64,000 nt of DNA from Chitinophaga sp. Its GTDB lineage: Bacteria > Bacteroidota > Bacteroidia > Chitinophagales > Chitinophagaceae. The DNA lies in NCBI RefSeq assembly GCF_017745275.1, contig NZ_JAGHZS010000010.1:372001-436000 (forward strand). Direction: 5' to 3'. How positions within the stretch are numbered: position 1 is the stretch's first letter; every line of letters starts with the position of its first letter. The translations under genes and the position numbers were made by a program. Under the pieces are notes generated by a model. The model was not told the origin of the DNA. It did no database searches and was given only the letters and a program-made list of their open reading frames with translations. This document shows positions 44,539 to 53,000 of this stretch, in pieces.

Positions 44539-45678
44539 TTGCCCGTGTTTCGTAAACTTTGTTGTCTTGTTGCCGTTGCATTATTAGCAGGCCTGCTGGC
44601 CAATGCCCAGCAGTATTACCTTTTTGTAGGAAGTTATAATCGTGATAAGGAAAAAGACGGGGTATACCTGTATCGCTTCAACGATCATACCGGCGCCTTG
44701 CAGCCCGTGTATGCGCTGAAAGGTATCCTGAATCCTTCCTTTCTGGCTATATCACCCAATGGTAAATATATTTATGCGTGCTCGGAAGCACAAACGCCCA
44801 ATATTGGCGGCGTCAGCAGCCTGGCCTTCGATAGTACCAATGAAACATTAACGCTGCTGAGTCGCCAGCACAGCGGTGGAGATAACCCTGCCTATGTGGG
44901 CGTTGACAAAGCAGGCAAGTGGCTGCTCTGCGCCAATTATACCGGCGGTAGCCTCTCCATTTTTCAGCTGCTGGAAAATGGGCACATCGCACCTGCCAGC
45001 CAGACCATCACATTTCGTGACAGCAGCATTTTGCCCCGCCAAACGAGCTCACATGTGCATGCTGCCATATTTGCACCAGACAACCACTACGCGTTTTTCC
45101 CTGATCTGGGTGCCGACAAAATCAGGGCATACGAACTATTCGCTGACCAACCGGTTCCTCTGCAACCGGCAACGCCGCCTTATACCACTACTGCACCCGG
45201 CAGTGGCCCCCGTCACCTTACATTTCATCCTGCCTTGCCTTACGCTTATTGCATCAACGAAATAAGTGGTATGGTGACTGCCTATCGCTACCATTCCGGC
45301 CGGTTAGATAGCATACAGGGTATCAGCGCTCACCTGCCATCACTTGCATCGGACTATAACAGCGCTGACATTCACATCTCCCCGGATGGTAAATTTTTAT
45401 ATGCCTCTACCCGGGAAGATGCCAATATGACTTTTATTTATGCCATTCATCCGCAAAAGGGTACCCTGACGAAAGTAGGGCAGGAGCCAACCCGCGGCGT
45501 ACATCCGCGGAACTTTGTCATTGACCCCACCGGTAAGTTCCTGCTGGTCGCCAACCAACGCAGCGGCAACATTGTAGTGTTTAAGCGGCATCCGAAAACC
45601 GGCCTGCTAACCGCCACCGGGGTAGACGTGAAAGTATTGAATCCTTCTTCTTTACAATTAAGGGCCTATAACAGGTAG
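44539..45678 (+). CDS. Lactonase-family seven-bladed beta-propeller protein
   Basis: A 379-residue exported protein (signal peptide LVAVALLAGLLANAQ). It matches the 6-phosphogluconolactonase/YbhE-type propeller: GSYNRDKEKDGVYLYRFNDH near the start, LNPSFLAISPNGKYIYACSE, HVHAAIFAPDNHYAFFPDLG near 170 and GVHPRNFVIDPTGKFLLVAN near 330. No ATG starts the frame; TTG 44539 or GTG 44545 must be used. An exported form is unlikely to act on cytoplasmic 6-phosphogluconolactone, so another sugar lactone is more probable. Confidence 0.88.
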   Translation: MPVFRKLCCLVAVALLAGLLANAQQYYLFVGSYNRDKEKDGVYLYRFNDHTGALQPVYALKGILNPSFLAISPNGKYIYACSEAQTPNIGGVSSLAFDSTNETLTLLSRQHSGGDNPAYVGVDKAGKWLLCANYTGGSLSIFQLLENGHIAPASQTITFRDSSILPRQTSSHVHAAIFAPDNHYAFFPDLGADKIRAYELFADQPVPLQPATPPYTTTAPGSGPRHLTFHPALPYAYCINEISGMVTAYRYHSGRLDSIQGISAHLPSLASDYNSADIHISPDGKFLYASTREDANMTFIYAIHPQKGTLTKVGQEPTRGVHPRNFVIDPTGKFLLVANQRSGNIVVFKRHPKTGLLTATGVDVKVLNPSSLQLRAYNR

Positions 45679-45802
45679 TAGCAGCCCTCAAAATTTTTTT
45701 AAAATAGTAAATCACTGCTGACATAAGGTTGTCATAGCCGCCGGATACCTTTGACTTATCAAACACGAAACAAGGATTTTAAAAACTATAAAACCTGTAG
45801 AA

Positions 45803-46228
45803 ATGAAAGCATCATCCGTATTACGCGGTCTGGCAACTATCAGCTTTTATGCAGCAGACCTGGAAGCAGCAAAGAAATGGTATGCAGACTTCCTGGGTAT
45901 GGAACCTTATTTTAACGTTCCCGGCTACACGGAGTTCCGCATCGGCGACTACCAGCACGAGTTAGGTATCATCGATAGCAAATATGCCCCTGCAGGCGCC
46001 GCCACACCAGGCGCCGGCGCGGTTGCCTACTGGCACGTAGATGACCTGGAAGGAACCCTCGACCGCCTCCTGGCTGCCGGTGCTAAACTGTATGATGATA
46101 TTACAGACCGCAGCGGCGGTAAAGGCGCCTTTGTAACGGCTTCCGTGGTAGATCCTTTTGGAAATATCCTCGGTATCATGACCAATAAACACTACCTGGA
46201 AATACTGGCAGCTAAAGCCAACCAATAA
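45803..46228 (+). CDS. VOC/glyoxalase-family protein
   Basis: A 141-residue protein with the beta-alpha-beta-beta-beta pattern of the vicinal oxygen chelate family: TISFYAADLEAAKKWYADFL near residue 10, FRIGDYQHELGIID near 45, AVAYWHVDDLEGTLDRLLAA near 75 and VVDPFGNILGIM near 118. The His and Glu positions suit a metal site. Substrate unknown; it could be a lyase, dioxygenase or resistance protein. The next gene follows 35 bp downstream. Confidence 0.9.
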   Translation: MKASSVLRGLATISFYAADLEAAKKWYADFLGMEPYFNVPGYTEFRIGDYQHELGIIDSKYAPAGAATPGAGAVAYWHVDDLEGTLDRLLAAGAKLYDDITDRSGGKGAFVTASVVDPFGNILGIMTNKHYLEILAAKANQ

Positions 46229-46263
46229 CGAAACCCTCTCCATCATCCAATAACTGCTGCACA

Positions 46264-46653
46264 ATGGAAACGAATAAAGGGAAGGAAGTATTTTATGCCA
46301 AAAACAGGCAACAATGGCGCCAGTGGCTGGAAAAACACGGCCAGTCCAAAACGGAAGTTTGCCTTATTCTGTACAAAAAAGACAGCGACACACCCTGTGT
46401 CAGCTATCCGGAAGCGGTAGAAGAAGCGCTCTGCTTTGGATGGATCGACTCCCTGACTAATAAGCGCGATGAAGACAGCCGGTATCAACGGTTTTCACCG
46501 CGGGGCCCGAAGAGCAATTGGAGTAAATCCAACGTGGAAAGGGTAGAGAAATTGCTGGCAGCAGGACTCATGACCCCTCATGGTCAAAAGCATGTAGATA
46601 TTGCGAAAGGGAACGGAAAATGGGAAGCAGCAAAAGCAGCTGTTAGCCGCTAA
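46264..46653 (+). CDS. YdeI/OmpD-associated-family protein, C-terminally shortened
   Basis: A 129-residue protein with the conserved N-terminal core of the YdeI family: FYAKNRQQWRQWLEKHG, then VSYPEAVEEALCFGWIDSL near 60 and RFSPRGPKSNWSKSNVERVE near 83. Family members are normally about 190 residues; here the frame ends TAA directly behind AAKAAVSR, so about 60 C-terminal residues are missing and the next 30 bp encode nothing similar. The gene runs into the convergent HAD gene 33 bp downstream, suggesting a deletion at its end. It probably still encodes a folded core. Confidence 0.8.
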   Translation: METNKGKEVFYAKNRQQWRQWLEKHGQSKTEVCLILYKKDSDTPCVSYPEAVEEALCFGWIDSLTNKRDEDSRYQRFSPRGPKSNWSKSNVERVEKLLAAGLMTPHGQKHVDIAKGNGKWEAAKAAVSR

Positions 46654-46677
46654 GGCAACAGGTACGCAGTAAATAAA

Positions 46678-46696
46678 CTTTTTCCTCAGGAAAAAG
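46678..46696. terminator. Short hairpin between the YdeI-like and HAD genes
   Basis: CTTTTTCC at 46678-46685 pairs with GGAAAAAG at 46689-46696 with TCA in the loop; the loop is the stop codon of the minus-strand HAD gene. A weak but possible bidirectional terminator. Confidence 0.35.
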
Positions 46697-47333
46697 CAGC
46701 GCTTAATTCCGCTACTGAATGGAATATAAAATCCGGTGCGGCAGCGGTTAACTCATTCGTACTACCGTAACCGTAGCCTACGCCAATGCAGGCGATATTA
46801 TTTTTCTGTGCCCCGATAATATCGTGTTTACGATCCCCGATCATAATCGTGTTCGCCGGTGTTAACTGTTCTGTATCCAGTACATAGCGGATCAGCTCTC
46901 CCTTATCCGCGCGGGTGCCGTCCATTTCGCTGCCATAAACGCCGGCGAAGTAGGGTGCCAGCTCAAAATGCTGAATAACCACCTGGGCAAAAACAGTCGG
47001 TTTCGAGGTCGCTATAAATAAGCGGCGTCCCTGTTGTTGCAAACGGGTCAGCAACTCCGGGATACCTTCGTAGCGTTGGTTTTCATAAATGCCAGTCACT
47101 TTAAAGTACTCCCGGTAAGCATGAACCGCCTCCCAGGCCTGGGCTTCTGTGAAGGAATAATAGCTCATAAACGATTGCTGTAACGGCGGTCCAATAAAAG
47201 GAATAAGCCGGTCCAGGTCTGTTTCCACAATCCCGGCTTTTGCCAGCGCATACTGCACTGATTTCGTGATCCCGGTTTTAGGATCCGTTAAAGTACCATC
47301 CAGGTCAAAAAGCACATTATTATATCTTATCAT
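46686..47333 (-). CDS. HAD-family hydrolase, phosphoglycolate phosphatase-like
   Basis: A 215-residue HAD phosphatase. Motif I is VLFDLDGTLTDPKTG near residue 7 with the nucleophile aspartate, motif II is FIATSKP near 109, and motifs III and IV are ADKGELIRYVL near 144 and IMIGDRKHDIIGAQ near 161. The helical cap after motif I places it in the PGP/beta-phosphoglucomutase group. It dephosphorylates a small phosphate ester such as phosphoglycolate; the exact substrate is inferred. It is divergent from the serine hydrolase gene at 47406. Confidence 0.9.
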   Translation of the reverse strand: MIRYNNVLFDLDGTLTDPKTGITKSVQYALAKAGIVETDLDRLIPFIGPPLQQSFMSYYSFTEAQAWEAVHAYREYFKVTGIYENQRYEGIPELLTRLQQQGRRLFIATSKPTVFAQVVIQHFELAPYFAGVYGSEMDGTRADKGELIRYVLDTEQLTPANTIMIGDRKHDIIGAQKNNIACIGVGYGYGSTNELTAAAPDFIFHSVAELSAAFS

Positions 47334-47405
47334 GATCGCAATTTAATATATCCTGCGGACGTTGTATAGCCAAACTTACTGCTGTTTATTTATTCCTTTG
47401 AACTC

Positions 47406-48467
47406 ATGAAAAAAAAATTACTTTTTGGTTGCCTGCTGAGTGGCGCTGTTCTTACCTTCTTATCCTGTGCCAGGAAATCAGACGCTCCGCTTACTACTCC
47501 CGGGTCATACGCTGATGTAGAGAAAGTTTTAACGGATGCTGTTAACAACGAGTTTGGAGGGAAATGCTATGCCATTATCCAGGTGGATGGAAAAACTGTT
47601 ATTTCCAAAGGCTATGGTGGATTTGAATCAACTACTGTCAGACCGATTGCTTCCTGCTCCAAATGGTTATCTGCCGCGGTTTTAATGAGCCTGGTGGACG
47701 ATGGAAAATTGCAATTGTCGGATACCATTGGCAAATACCTGCCTGTTTTTACCACTTACAGGAAGGGCGCCATCACTATTGCCCAGTTGTTTTCGCATAC
47801 TTCCGGTTTCCCGGGCGAATCTGCGCAGGGTTATGAGTCAGATGGATTCTCTACGCTGGAAATAGCCGCTAATAATATTGCCGCTAATGTGCCGCTGAAA
47901 TATGCGCCCGGCTCCACCTTTGAATATGGTGGTTTGAGTATGCAGATTGCAGGCCGCATCTGTGAAGTGGCATCCGGCAAAAGCTGGAAAGTACTGGCAG
48001 ATGAAAATCTCTTTACGCCCCTGGGGATGGCCCACACAGGCTACGGCTTGGGCAGCAATCCGAAAATTGCGGGTGGTGTCAGCAGCTCGCCGGACGATTA
48101 CATGCTTTTCCTGTACATGATCATGAACAAAGGAGTAGCAGCCAATGGCAAAAGAGTATTGTCTGAAGCTGCTATCGCTGCAATGGAACAGCCACAAACC
48201 AGCAATGCTACCACCTTCGCCTACTCTCCATATCCGCAGGTACTGCTCACTTCCAAAGGCCTGTATGGTATCGGCAACTGGCGTGATGTTACCACTCCTG
48301 ATGATATACTGATCGAAAACTGCAGCCCTGGCTTATTTGGCAGCCATCCATGGGTAAATCGCAGTAAAAAAATAACCGGGTTTATCTTTACTTATATCGC
48401 GGTAAACGGCTACACTACTACTATGCCAGCATCTCGTAAGATCAGGCTGATGGTGAGAAGCAAGTAG
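47406..48467 (+). CDS. Serine hydrolase of the beta-lactamase / S12 family, lipoprotein
   Basis: A 353-residue predicted lipoprotein (LTFLSCARK). The SxxK motif lies in IASCSKWLSA near residue 85. The second motif reads FEYGGLSMQIAG near 178, so the YxN asparagine is replaced. The LFSHTSGFPGE segment near 121 is typical of S12 esterases and carboxypeptidases. A KTG-type third motif is not obvious near the C-terminus. It probably cleaves esters or peptides in the periplasm or at the surface. A full palindromic element starts 5 bp behind its stop. Confidence 0.85.
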   Translation: MKKKLLFGCLLSGAVLTFLSCARKSDAPLTTPGSYADVEKVLTDAVNNEFGGKCYAIIQVDGKTVISKGYGGFESTTVRPIASCSKWLSAAVLMSLVDDGKLQLSDTIGKYLPVFTTYRKGAITIAQLFSHTSGFPGESAQGYESDGFSTLEIAANNIAANVPLKYAPGSTFEYGGLSMQIAGRICEVASGKSWKVLADENLFTPLGMAHTGYGLGSNPKIAGGVSSSPDDYMLFLYMIMNKGVAANGKRVLSEAAIAAMEQPQTSNATTFAYSPYPQVLLTSKGLYGIGNWRDVTTPDDILIENCSPGLFGSHPWVNRSKKITGFIFTYIAVNGYTTTMPASRKIRLMVRSK

Positions 48468-48472
48468 TTTTA

Positions 48473-48597
48473 GCAGAAAGCATAAAGCAGAAAGCAAAAA
48501 GCTATTGGAGCGAATGATAAAAGCGGATAAGTAATTTATTTACTCGCGCTAATCATTCGCTCCAATAGCTTTTTGCTTTCTGCTTTATGCTTTCTGC
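48473..48597. repeat. Long palindromic element, full copy A (46-bp perfect arms)
   Basis: The left arm at 48473-48518 and the right arm at 48552-48597 are exact reverse complements over 46 bp; the 33-nt centre holds a further small stem (AGTAA/TTACT). The arms carry AAAGCTATTGGAGCG and three AGAAAGC-type units. It starts 5 bp behind the stop of the serine hydrolase and ends 38 bp before the SGNH hydrolase start, so it can end the first transcript. See the related copy at 55870-55987. Confidence 0.95.
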
Positions 48598-48634
48598 TCC
48601 CAGACAACTATATTTACGAAACAGATTCACCGTT

Positions 48635-49789
48635 ATGAAGATATTCGCATGGCTGCTGCTGAGTATAGCCATTACCGTTACCACACAGGCACAGGAGCCA
48701 TTTGTCACCAGCTATGGCCATCTTGACAATGCCCTGTATAACATCAGTTCTGGCAGGAAAGTCACCGTCACCTTTTTGGGCGGCTCTATCACCAATATGG
48801 AAGGCTGGCGAGGCAAAGTCTGCGAATACTTATCTGCAGCCTGGCCGGGCACTGCTTTCCGGTATATTAATGCGGGCATCCCGTCGTTGGGCAGCTTACC
48901 ACATGCCTTCCGTTTTAAACAGGACGTCGCTGATAAAGGGCCAACGGATTTGCTTTTCCTGGAAGCAGCTGTCAACGACCGGGTGAACGGTACCAATGAA
49001 ATCACCCAACGCCGCGCCATGGAGGGGATTATCCGCCATGCGTTCCGCGCAAACCCCAAAGTCAATATTGTGCTGATGGCTTTTGCAGACGAGGATAAAA
49101 TGGCGGACTACCACGCCGGTAAAATACCAGTGGAAGTACAGGTACACGAGGATCTCGCCAAAAAGTACCACCTGCCTTTCATCAACCTCGCCAAAGAAGT
49201 GACCACCCGCATTGATGCAGGCGAGTTTAACTGGAAGGATGATTTCAAAGACCTGCATCCATCTCCCTTTGGACAAAATATTTATTTCAACGCCATCAAA
49301 CGCTTGCTGGAAAGTGAATTCAGCAGACCCGTGCCCAAACGCCCCGTGGCATTTAAACTACCCGCTCCGGCAGATCCGCTGAACTATGAAAAAGGTAACT
49401 ATGCCGATATACATAGGGCCACCGCTCAAAATGGTTTCACTGTTGCGGAGTCATGGGAGCCAACGGATCATGTACCTACACGCGAAGGCTTTGTGAAAGT
49501 ACCAATGCTGGTATCCGGGAAAGCCCATGCTACTGTTGCGTTTGCATTCACCGGCCGTACTGTTGGCGTAAGTGTGTTATCCGGCCCCGATGCTGGTGTG
49601 ATCACCTATCGCATTGATAACGGTCCCGTACAAACGAAAAATATCAGGACACAGTGGAGCAAAAGCCTTTATCTGCCCTGGTACCTGGTCCTGGGAGATG
49701 ATCTGGCTCCCGGAAAACATATCCTCACCATTGAAACCGGTGATGCGGCGGAAGTGACAAGGATAGTACATTTCCTCGTTTGCGAATGA
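48635..49789 (+). CDS. SGNH/GDSL-type hydrolase
   Basis: A 384-residue exported protein (signal peptide AWLLLSIAITVTTQAQ). GGSITNMEG near residue 48 is block I with the serine nucleophile; NAGIPSLGSLPHAFRF is block II; EAAVNDRVNG near 110 is block III with Asn; and DLHPSPFGQNIYF near 205 is block V with the catalytic Asp and His. The C-terminal 140 residues form a separate beta-rich domain. Such enzymes often remove acetyl groups from polysaccharides, which fits the fucose genes downstream. ATG 48635 is chosen over 48587, which lies inside the palindromic element. Confidence 0.88.
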   Translation: MKIFAWLLLSIAITVTTQAQEPFVTSYGHLDNALYNISSGRKVTVTFLGGSITNMEGWRGKVCEYLSAAWPGTAFRYINAGIPSLGSLPHAFRFKQDVADKGPTDLLFLEAAVNDRVNGTNEITQRRAMEGIIRHAFRANPKVNIVLMAFADEDKMADYHAGKIPVEVQVHEDLAKKYHLPFINLAKEVTTRIDAGEFNWKDDFKDLHPSPFGQNIYFNAIKRLLESEFSRPVPKRPVAFKLPAPADPLNYEKGNYADIHRATAQNGFTVAESWEPTDHVPTREGFVKVPMLVSGKAHATVAFAFTGRTVGVSVLSGPDAGVITYRIDNGPVQTKNIRTQWSKSLYLPWYLVLGDDLAPGKHILTIETGDAAEVTRIVHFLVCE

Positions 49790-49791
49790 TA

Positions 49792-49848
49792 GAAGTGATT
49801 TTTTGCCTGTAATCAGTATAATCCTGTTTACAGGCAAAAAGTCGCTTC
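49792..49848. terminator. Bidirectional hairpin terminator
   Basis: TTTTGCCTGTAA at 49801-49812 pairs with TTACAGGCAAAA at 49828-49839; GAAG and CTTC outside extend the stem past small mismatches. It separates the SGNH hydrolase gene from the convergent AraC gene. Confidence 0.8.
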
Positions 49849-49850
49849 GA

Positions 49851-50729
49851 TCAATCTATTTGGGAAACCTCTTTCTTATACTCCCTGGGTGTTTTGCCTT
49901 TTATTTTTTTGAAGAAGCGATTAAAATGGGTGGTATTGTTATATCCGCATTTGGCCGATAGCTCCATCATAGGCATTTCCTTTTCCTGCAACAGTCTGCA
50001 GGCATAGCCAATTCTTAATTCATTCACAAAATAAGTAAAGGATTTTTGGGTCCTGCTTTTGAAAAAGCGGCAAAATGAATGCACATTGATGCCGGCTACC
50101 GCCGCTATCTCGGATAGAGGAATATCTCTTTTGAAATGACGGAAAATGAATTTGAAGATATCATCCATCCGGGACTGATCTTTATCATTGTACAGGTTCA
50201 CGTAGTTAGGACTCGCCAGTAGCCTGCATTCTTTGGCTGATATCATGGTTTGTAGCAACGTAATGAACGTGATAGTTTGTGAAAGGTCTTGCTGCTGCAG
50301 CATTTGCCGCATCAATGCCAGGATATCCGATTTGGCCTTGCCGTAGAACTCGATGCCCCGCTGCGATTTTTTTAACCAGGCTTTCACATGACTGATATTA
50401 CCAAAAGGTGCCAGGTGCTCCAGTAATAAGTCCGGCGAAACGTACATGGCCAGCGACCGTGCCTGCAACTGATTTTTCACTTCGAAATACTTTTGTTCAT
50501 TATGCCACACATGAGGAGTGCCGGAGCCAACAAAGATCAGTTCCCCGCTGTCGAAATAAGCAACATTGTCGCCAATAATGCGGCGGCCCGCGCTTTCCAC
50601 CACATATACCAACTGGCATTCATGATGAAAATGAAACTCAGTAGAAAAGTACGGCTGCGTAATTTCCTTTACCTGGTATACACGTTCTTCCAGGGCTTTG
50701 TCGCCCGGTATGGCAAAAAGTGGCTTCAT
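49851..50729 (-). CDS. AraC-family regulator, likely activator of the fucose operon
   Basis: A 292-residue regulator with a cupin sensor (FHFHHECQLVYVVE with a histidine pair near 33-36, FVGSGTPHVWHNE near 66) and a C-terminal AraC domain: SEIAAVAGINVHSFCRFFKS and MELSAKCGYNNTTHFNRFFK, ending GKTPREYKK. The layout matches sugar-responsive AraC proteins of Bacteroidota. It is divergent from the L-fucose gene cluster with a 155-bp gap that contains a perfect -7 element but no good -33 element, as expected for an activator-dependent promoter. Confidence 0.92.
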   Translation of the reverse strand: MKPLFAIPGDKALEERVYQVKEITQPYFSTEFHFHHECQLVYVVESAGRRIIGDNVAYFDSGELIFVGSGTPHVWHNEQKYFEVKNQLQARSLAMYVSPDLLLEHLAPFGNISHVKAWLKKSQRGIEFYGKAKSDILALMRQMLQQQDLSQTITFITLLQTMISAKECRLLASPNYVNLYNDKDQSRMDDIFKFIFRHFKRDIPLSEIAAVAGINVHSFCRFFKSRTQKSFTYFVNELRIGYACRLLQEKEMPMMELSAKCGYNNTTHFNRFFKKIKGKTPREYKKEVSQID

Positions 50730-50821
50730 ATTATCAGTGTAAAATAGAGAAAAACAGGAATAAAGTCAAAATAGTGTTTATTTAAGTCAATTTCACGGGG
50801 ATGACCTACCTTATCGATGAT

Positions 50822-50829
50822 TACTTTTG
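50822..50829 (+). promoter_or_regulatory. -7 element of the fucose operon promoter
   Basis: TACTTTTG matches the TAnnTTTG consensus, 55 bp before the SDR start. No TTTG stands at the normal -33 distance. Confidence 0.45.
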
Positions 50830-50884
50830 AAACCGGATGCTAATTGATCCTGCATGCCGGATATTTTCCACGGAAACAATAGGA

Positions 50885-51655
50885 ATGATGATACTGAAGA
50901 ACAAAATAGTGTTGATCACCGGAGGTGCATCTGGCATAGGAGCCGCCTGTGCATTCAATTATGTGGCAGAAGGAGCTACGGTGGTGGTTATCGATAAAGA
51001 CGCAACTGCCCTGCAGGCGATGGAAACGCAACTGGGCAATGCCCACCTCTTTATTAACGCCAATGTAGCAGACAATACGGACGTGGAAACAGCCATAGCA
51101 CAAACCTTACAAACTTACGGACGGCTTGACGCCATTCATAATAATGCCGGTGTTGCCAGTCCTGCCAAACCGCTGGAAGACACTACCGAAGCCGAATGGG
51201 ACTTATTGATGAACGTGAACATCCGCAGCATTTATTATACTACCCGCCACGGCATCTCCGCACTGAAAGCAACTAAAGGCTGCATTCTCAACACCAGCAG
51301 CCTGGTAGGGGAAATAGGACAGGAGCAGCATGCGGCCTATGCAGGTACAAAAGGCGCCGTCAATGCGCTTACCAAAGCGATGGCATTGGATTACGCCGCA
51401 TATGGCATACGGGTCAATGCCGTAGCGCCTGCAGGTGTATGGACGCCCATGCTGCGGCAATGGAACAAAGAACAAGCCGATCCATCCCGCATGGAACAAT
51501 ACCTGGACCAAATCCACGCCCTGGGCTATTGCCCGGAGGCGACAGAAATTGCCAGCGTATGTGCGTTCCTGTTATCCGATAATGCCCGCTTTGTAACCGG
51601 CACTATCATGCCCGTGAGCGGCGGCGCCGAACTAGGTTATAAACGAACACTATAA
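50885..51655 (+). CDS. SDR oxidoreductase, predicted L-fucose dehydrogenase
   Basis: A 256-residue SDR. TGGASGIG near residue 12 is the cofactor motif and VVIDKDA behind strand 2 points to NAD(H). NNAGVASP is near 88 and the catalytic residues lie in NTSSLVGEIGQEQ (Ser) and YAGTKGAVNALTKAMALD (Tyr, Lys). The SSLVG-IGQ, TKGAV and C-terminal GGAELGY elements match, from memory, human HSD17B14, which acts as an L-fucose dehydrogenase. With a fucosidase and an L-fuconate dehydratase behind it in the same operon, oxidation of L-fucose to the fuconolactone is the best guess; 2-keto-3-deoxy-L-fuconate dehydrogenase is the alternative. ATG 50885 or 50888 starts the frame. Confidence 0.88.
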   Translation: MMILKNKIVLITGGASGIGAACAFNYVAEGATVVVIDKDATALQAMETQLGNAHLFINANVADNTDVETAIAQTLQTYGRLDAIHNNAGVASPAKPLEDTTEAEWDLLMNVNIRSIYYTTRHGISALKATKGCILNTSSLVGEIGQEQHAAYAGTKGAVNALTKAMALDYAAYGIRVNAVAPAGVWTPMLRQWNKEQADPSRMEQYLDQIHALGYCPEATEIASVCAFLLSDNARFVTGTIMPVSGGAELGYKRTL

Positions 51656-51665
51656 ATTCCCAAGT

Positions 51666-53000
51666 ATGAAACGTATTGCCATCTTATGTTTAATGCTGTT
51701 GACGTTCAACAGCTACGGGCAAACCAATGCCCAGCTGGACCCGAAAATACTGACCAGCAAAGCCGTCATGGATCAGTTCATGGACCTGCGTTTCGGCATG
51801 TTTATCCACTGGGGACCCGTTACCCTGCGCGGCACCGAAATCGGATGGTCCCGGCACAAAGAAGTAGCTGCTGCAGACTATGATACCTTGTACAAAGCAT
51901 TTAATCCCGTACTGTTTAACGCCGATGAATGGGTGAAAACTGCCAGTGACGCCGGTATGAAATACCTGACCATCACCGCGAAGCATCATGATGGATTCTG
52001 CTTATGGCCATCTGCCTATACCGACTATAATATTATGTCAACTCCCTTCAAAAAAGATGTGGTAGGACTATTGGCCAAAGCCTGCAAAAAATATCATATC
52101 AAATTCTGTATTTACTATTCCGTATTGGATTGGTATAATGAGTACTATCCATTCGATAATACGACGGATGCCACGAAAGATCCACGGAAAAAGCCGGATA
52201 TGGAAAAGTACCTGGTATATATGAAAAACCAGTTGAAGGAACTGGTAACTCACTACGATCCTTATATGCTTTGGTTTGATGGCCCCTGGGAAACCGCGTG
52301 GACACCAGCTATGGGACTGGATATTTATACGTATCTCAAAACGCTGAAGAAAGATCTGATTATCAACAACCGCCTGGGTAAAACATTTGCCGGTACCGAA
52401 GCGGTGGGAACAGACAGGTTCCTGGGTGACTATGATACACCCGAACAACGTATTGGTGGCTTAAACATGGACACACCCTGGGAAACCTGCATGACTATCT
52501 GTGAACAATGGTCCTGGAAACCTAATGATAAAATGAAGTCCTTAAACACCTGCCTGCAAACCCTGGCGAAAGTGGCATGTGGTAACGGCAACCTGTTGTT
52601 TAATGTAGGCCCCCGTGCCGATGGCCGGATAGAACCTGCGCAGGTAGCACGTTTGAAAGAAATGGGGCAATGGCTGAAGCAATACGGCGCCGCTGTTTAC
52701 AATACCCATGGCGGGCCGTATTATCCTAATGATACGTACGCGGCTACACGTAGTGGTAAAAAAGTATACCTGCATATTTTCAAACCGGTAGAAAAATTAA
52801 CACTACCTGCGCTGCCTGGTGTGAAAGTAAACAAGGCTTATGTGATGAAAGGCGCGGCAGTGGCTTTACAGCAAACAGATGATGCTATCACGCTCACCTT
52901 GCCGGCTGTATTGCCGGATGCCAATGATACCGTGATTGTATTAGAAACAGACAAATCAGTGGCAGCTATCGCCCCTATAAAAACAGTGAACATAAAATGA
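51666..53000 (+). CDS. Alpha-L-fucosidase, GH29 family
   Basis: A 444-residue exported enzyme (signal peptide ending NSYGQT). GH29 signatures are present: FGMFIHWGPVTLRGTE near residue 43, MKYLTITAKHHDGFCLWPSA near 98, FCIYYSVLDWYNEYYP near 145 and the nucleophile aspartate in MLWFDGPWETAW near 203. A C-terminal beta domain follows from about 350. It releases L-fucose from glycans in the periplasm or at the surface. It begins 10 bp behind the SDR gene and overlaps the next gene by four bases, placing it firmly in the fucose operon. Confidence 0.95.
   Translation: MKRIAILCLMLLTFNSYGQTNAQLDPKILTSKAVMDQFMDLRFGMFIHWGPVTLRGTEIGWSRHKEVAAADYDTLYKAFNPVLFNADEWVKTASDAGMKYLTITAKHHDGFCLWPSAYTDYNIMSTPFKKDVVGLLAKACKKYHIKFCIYYSVLDWYNEYYPFDNTTDATKDPRKKPDMEKYLVYMKNQLKELVTHYDPYMLWFDGPWETAWTPAMGLDIYTYLKTLKKDLIINNRLGKTFAGTEAVGTDRFLGDYDTPEQRIGGLNMDTPWETCMTICEQWSWKPNDKMKSLNTCLQTLAKVACGNGNLLFNVGPRADGRIEPAQVARLKEMGQWLKQYGAAVYNTHGGPYYPNDTYAATRSGKKVYLHIFKPVEKLTLPALPGVKVNKAYVMKGAAVALQQTDDAITLTLPAVLPDANDTVIVLETDKSVAAIAPIKTVNIK

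Noticed and set aside
48473..48597. CRISPR-like or transposon-end interpretation of the palindrome
   Set aside because: There is no spacer periodicity, no transposase, and no target-site duplication that I could see; the element is a single long hairpin.
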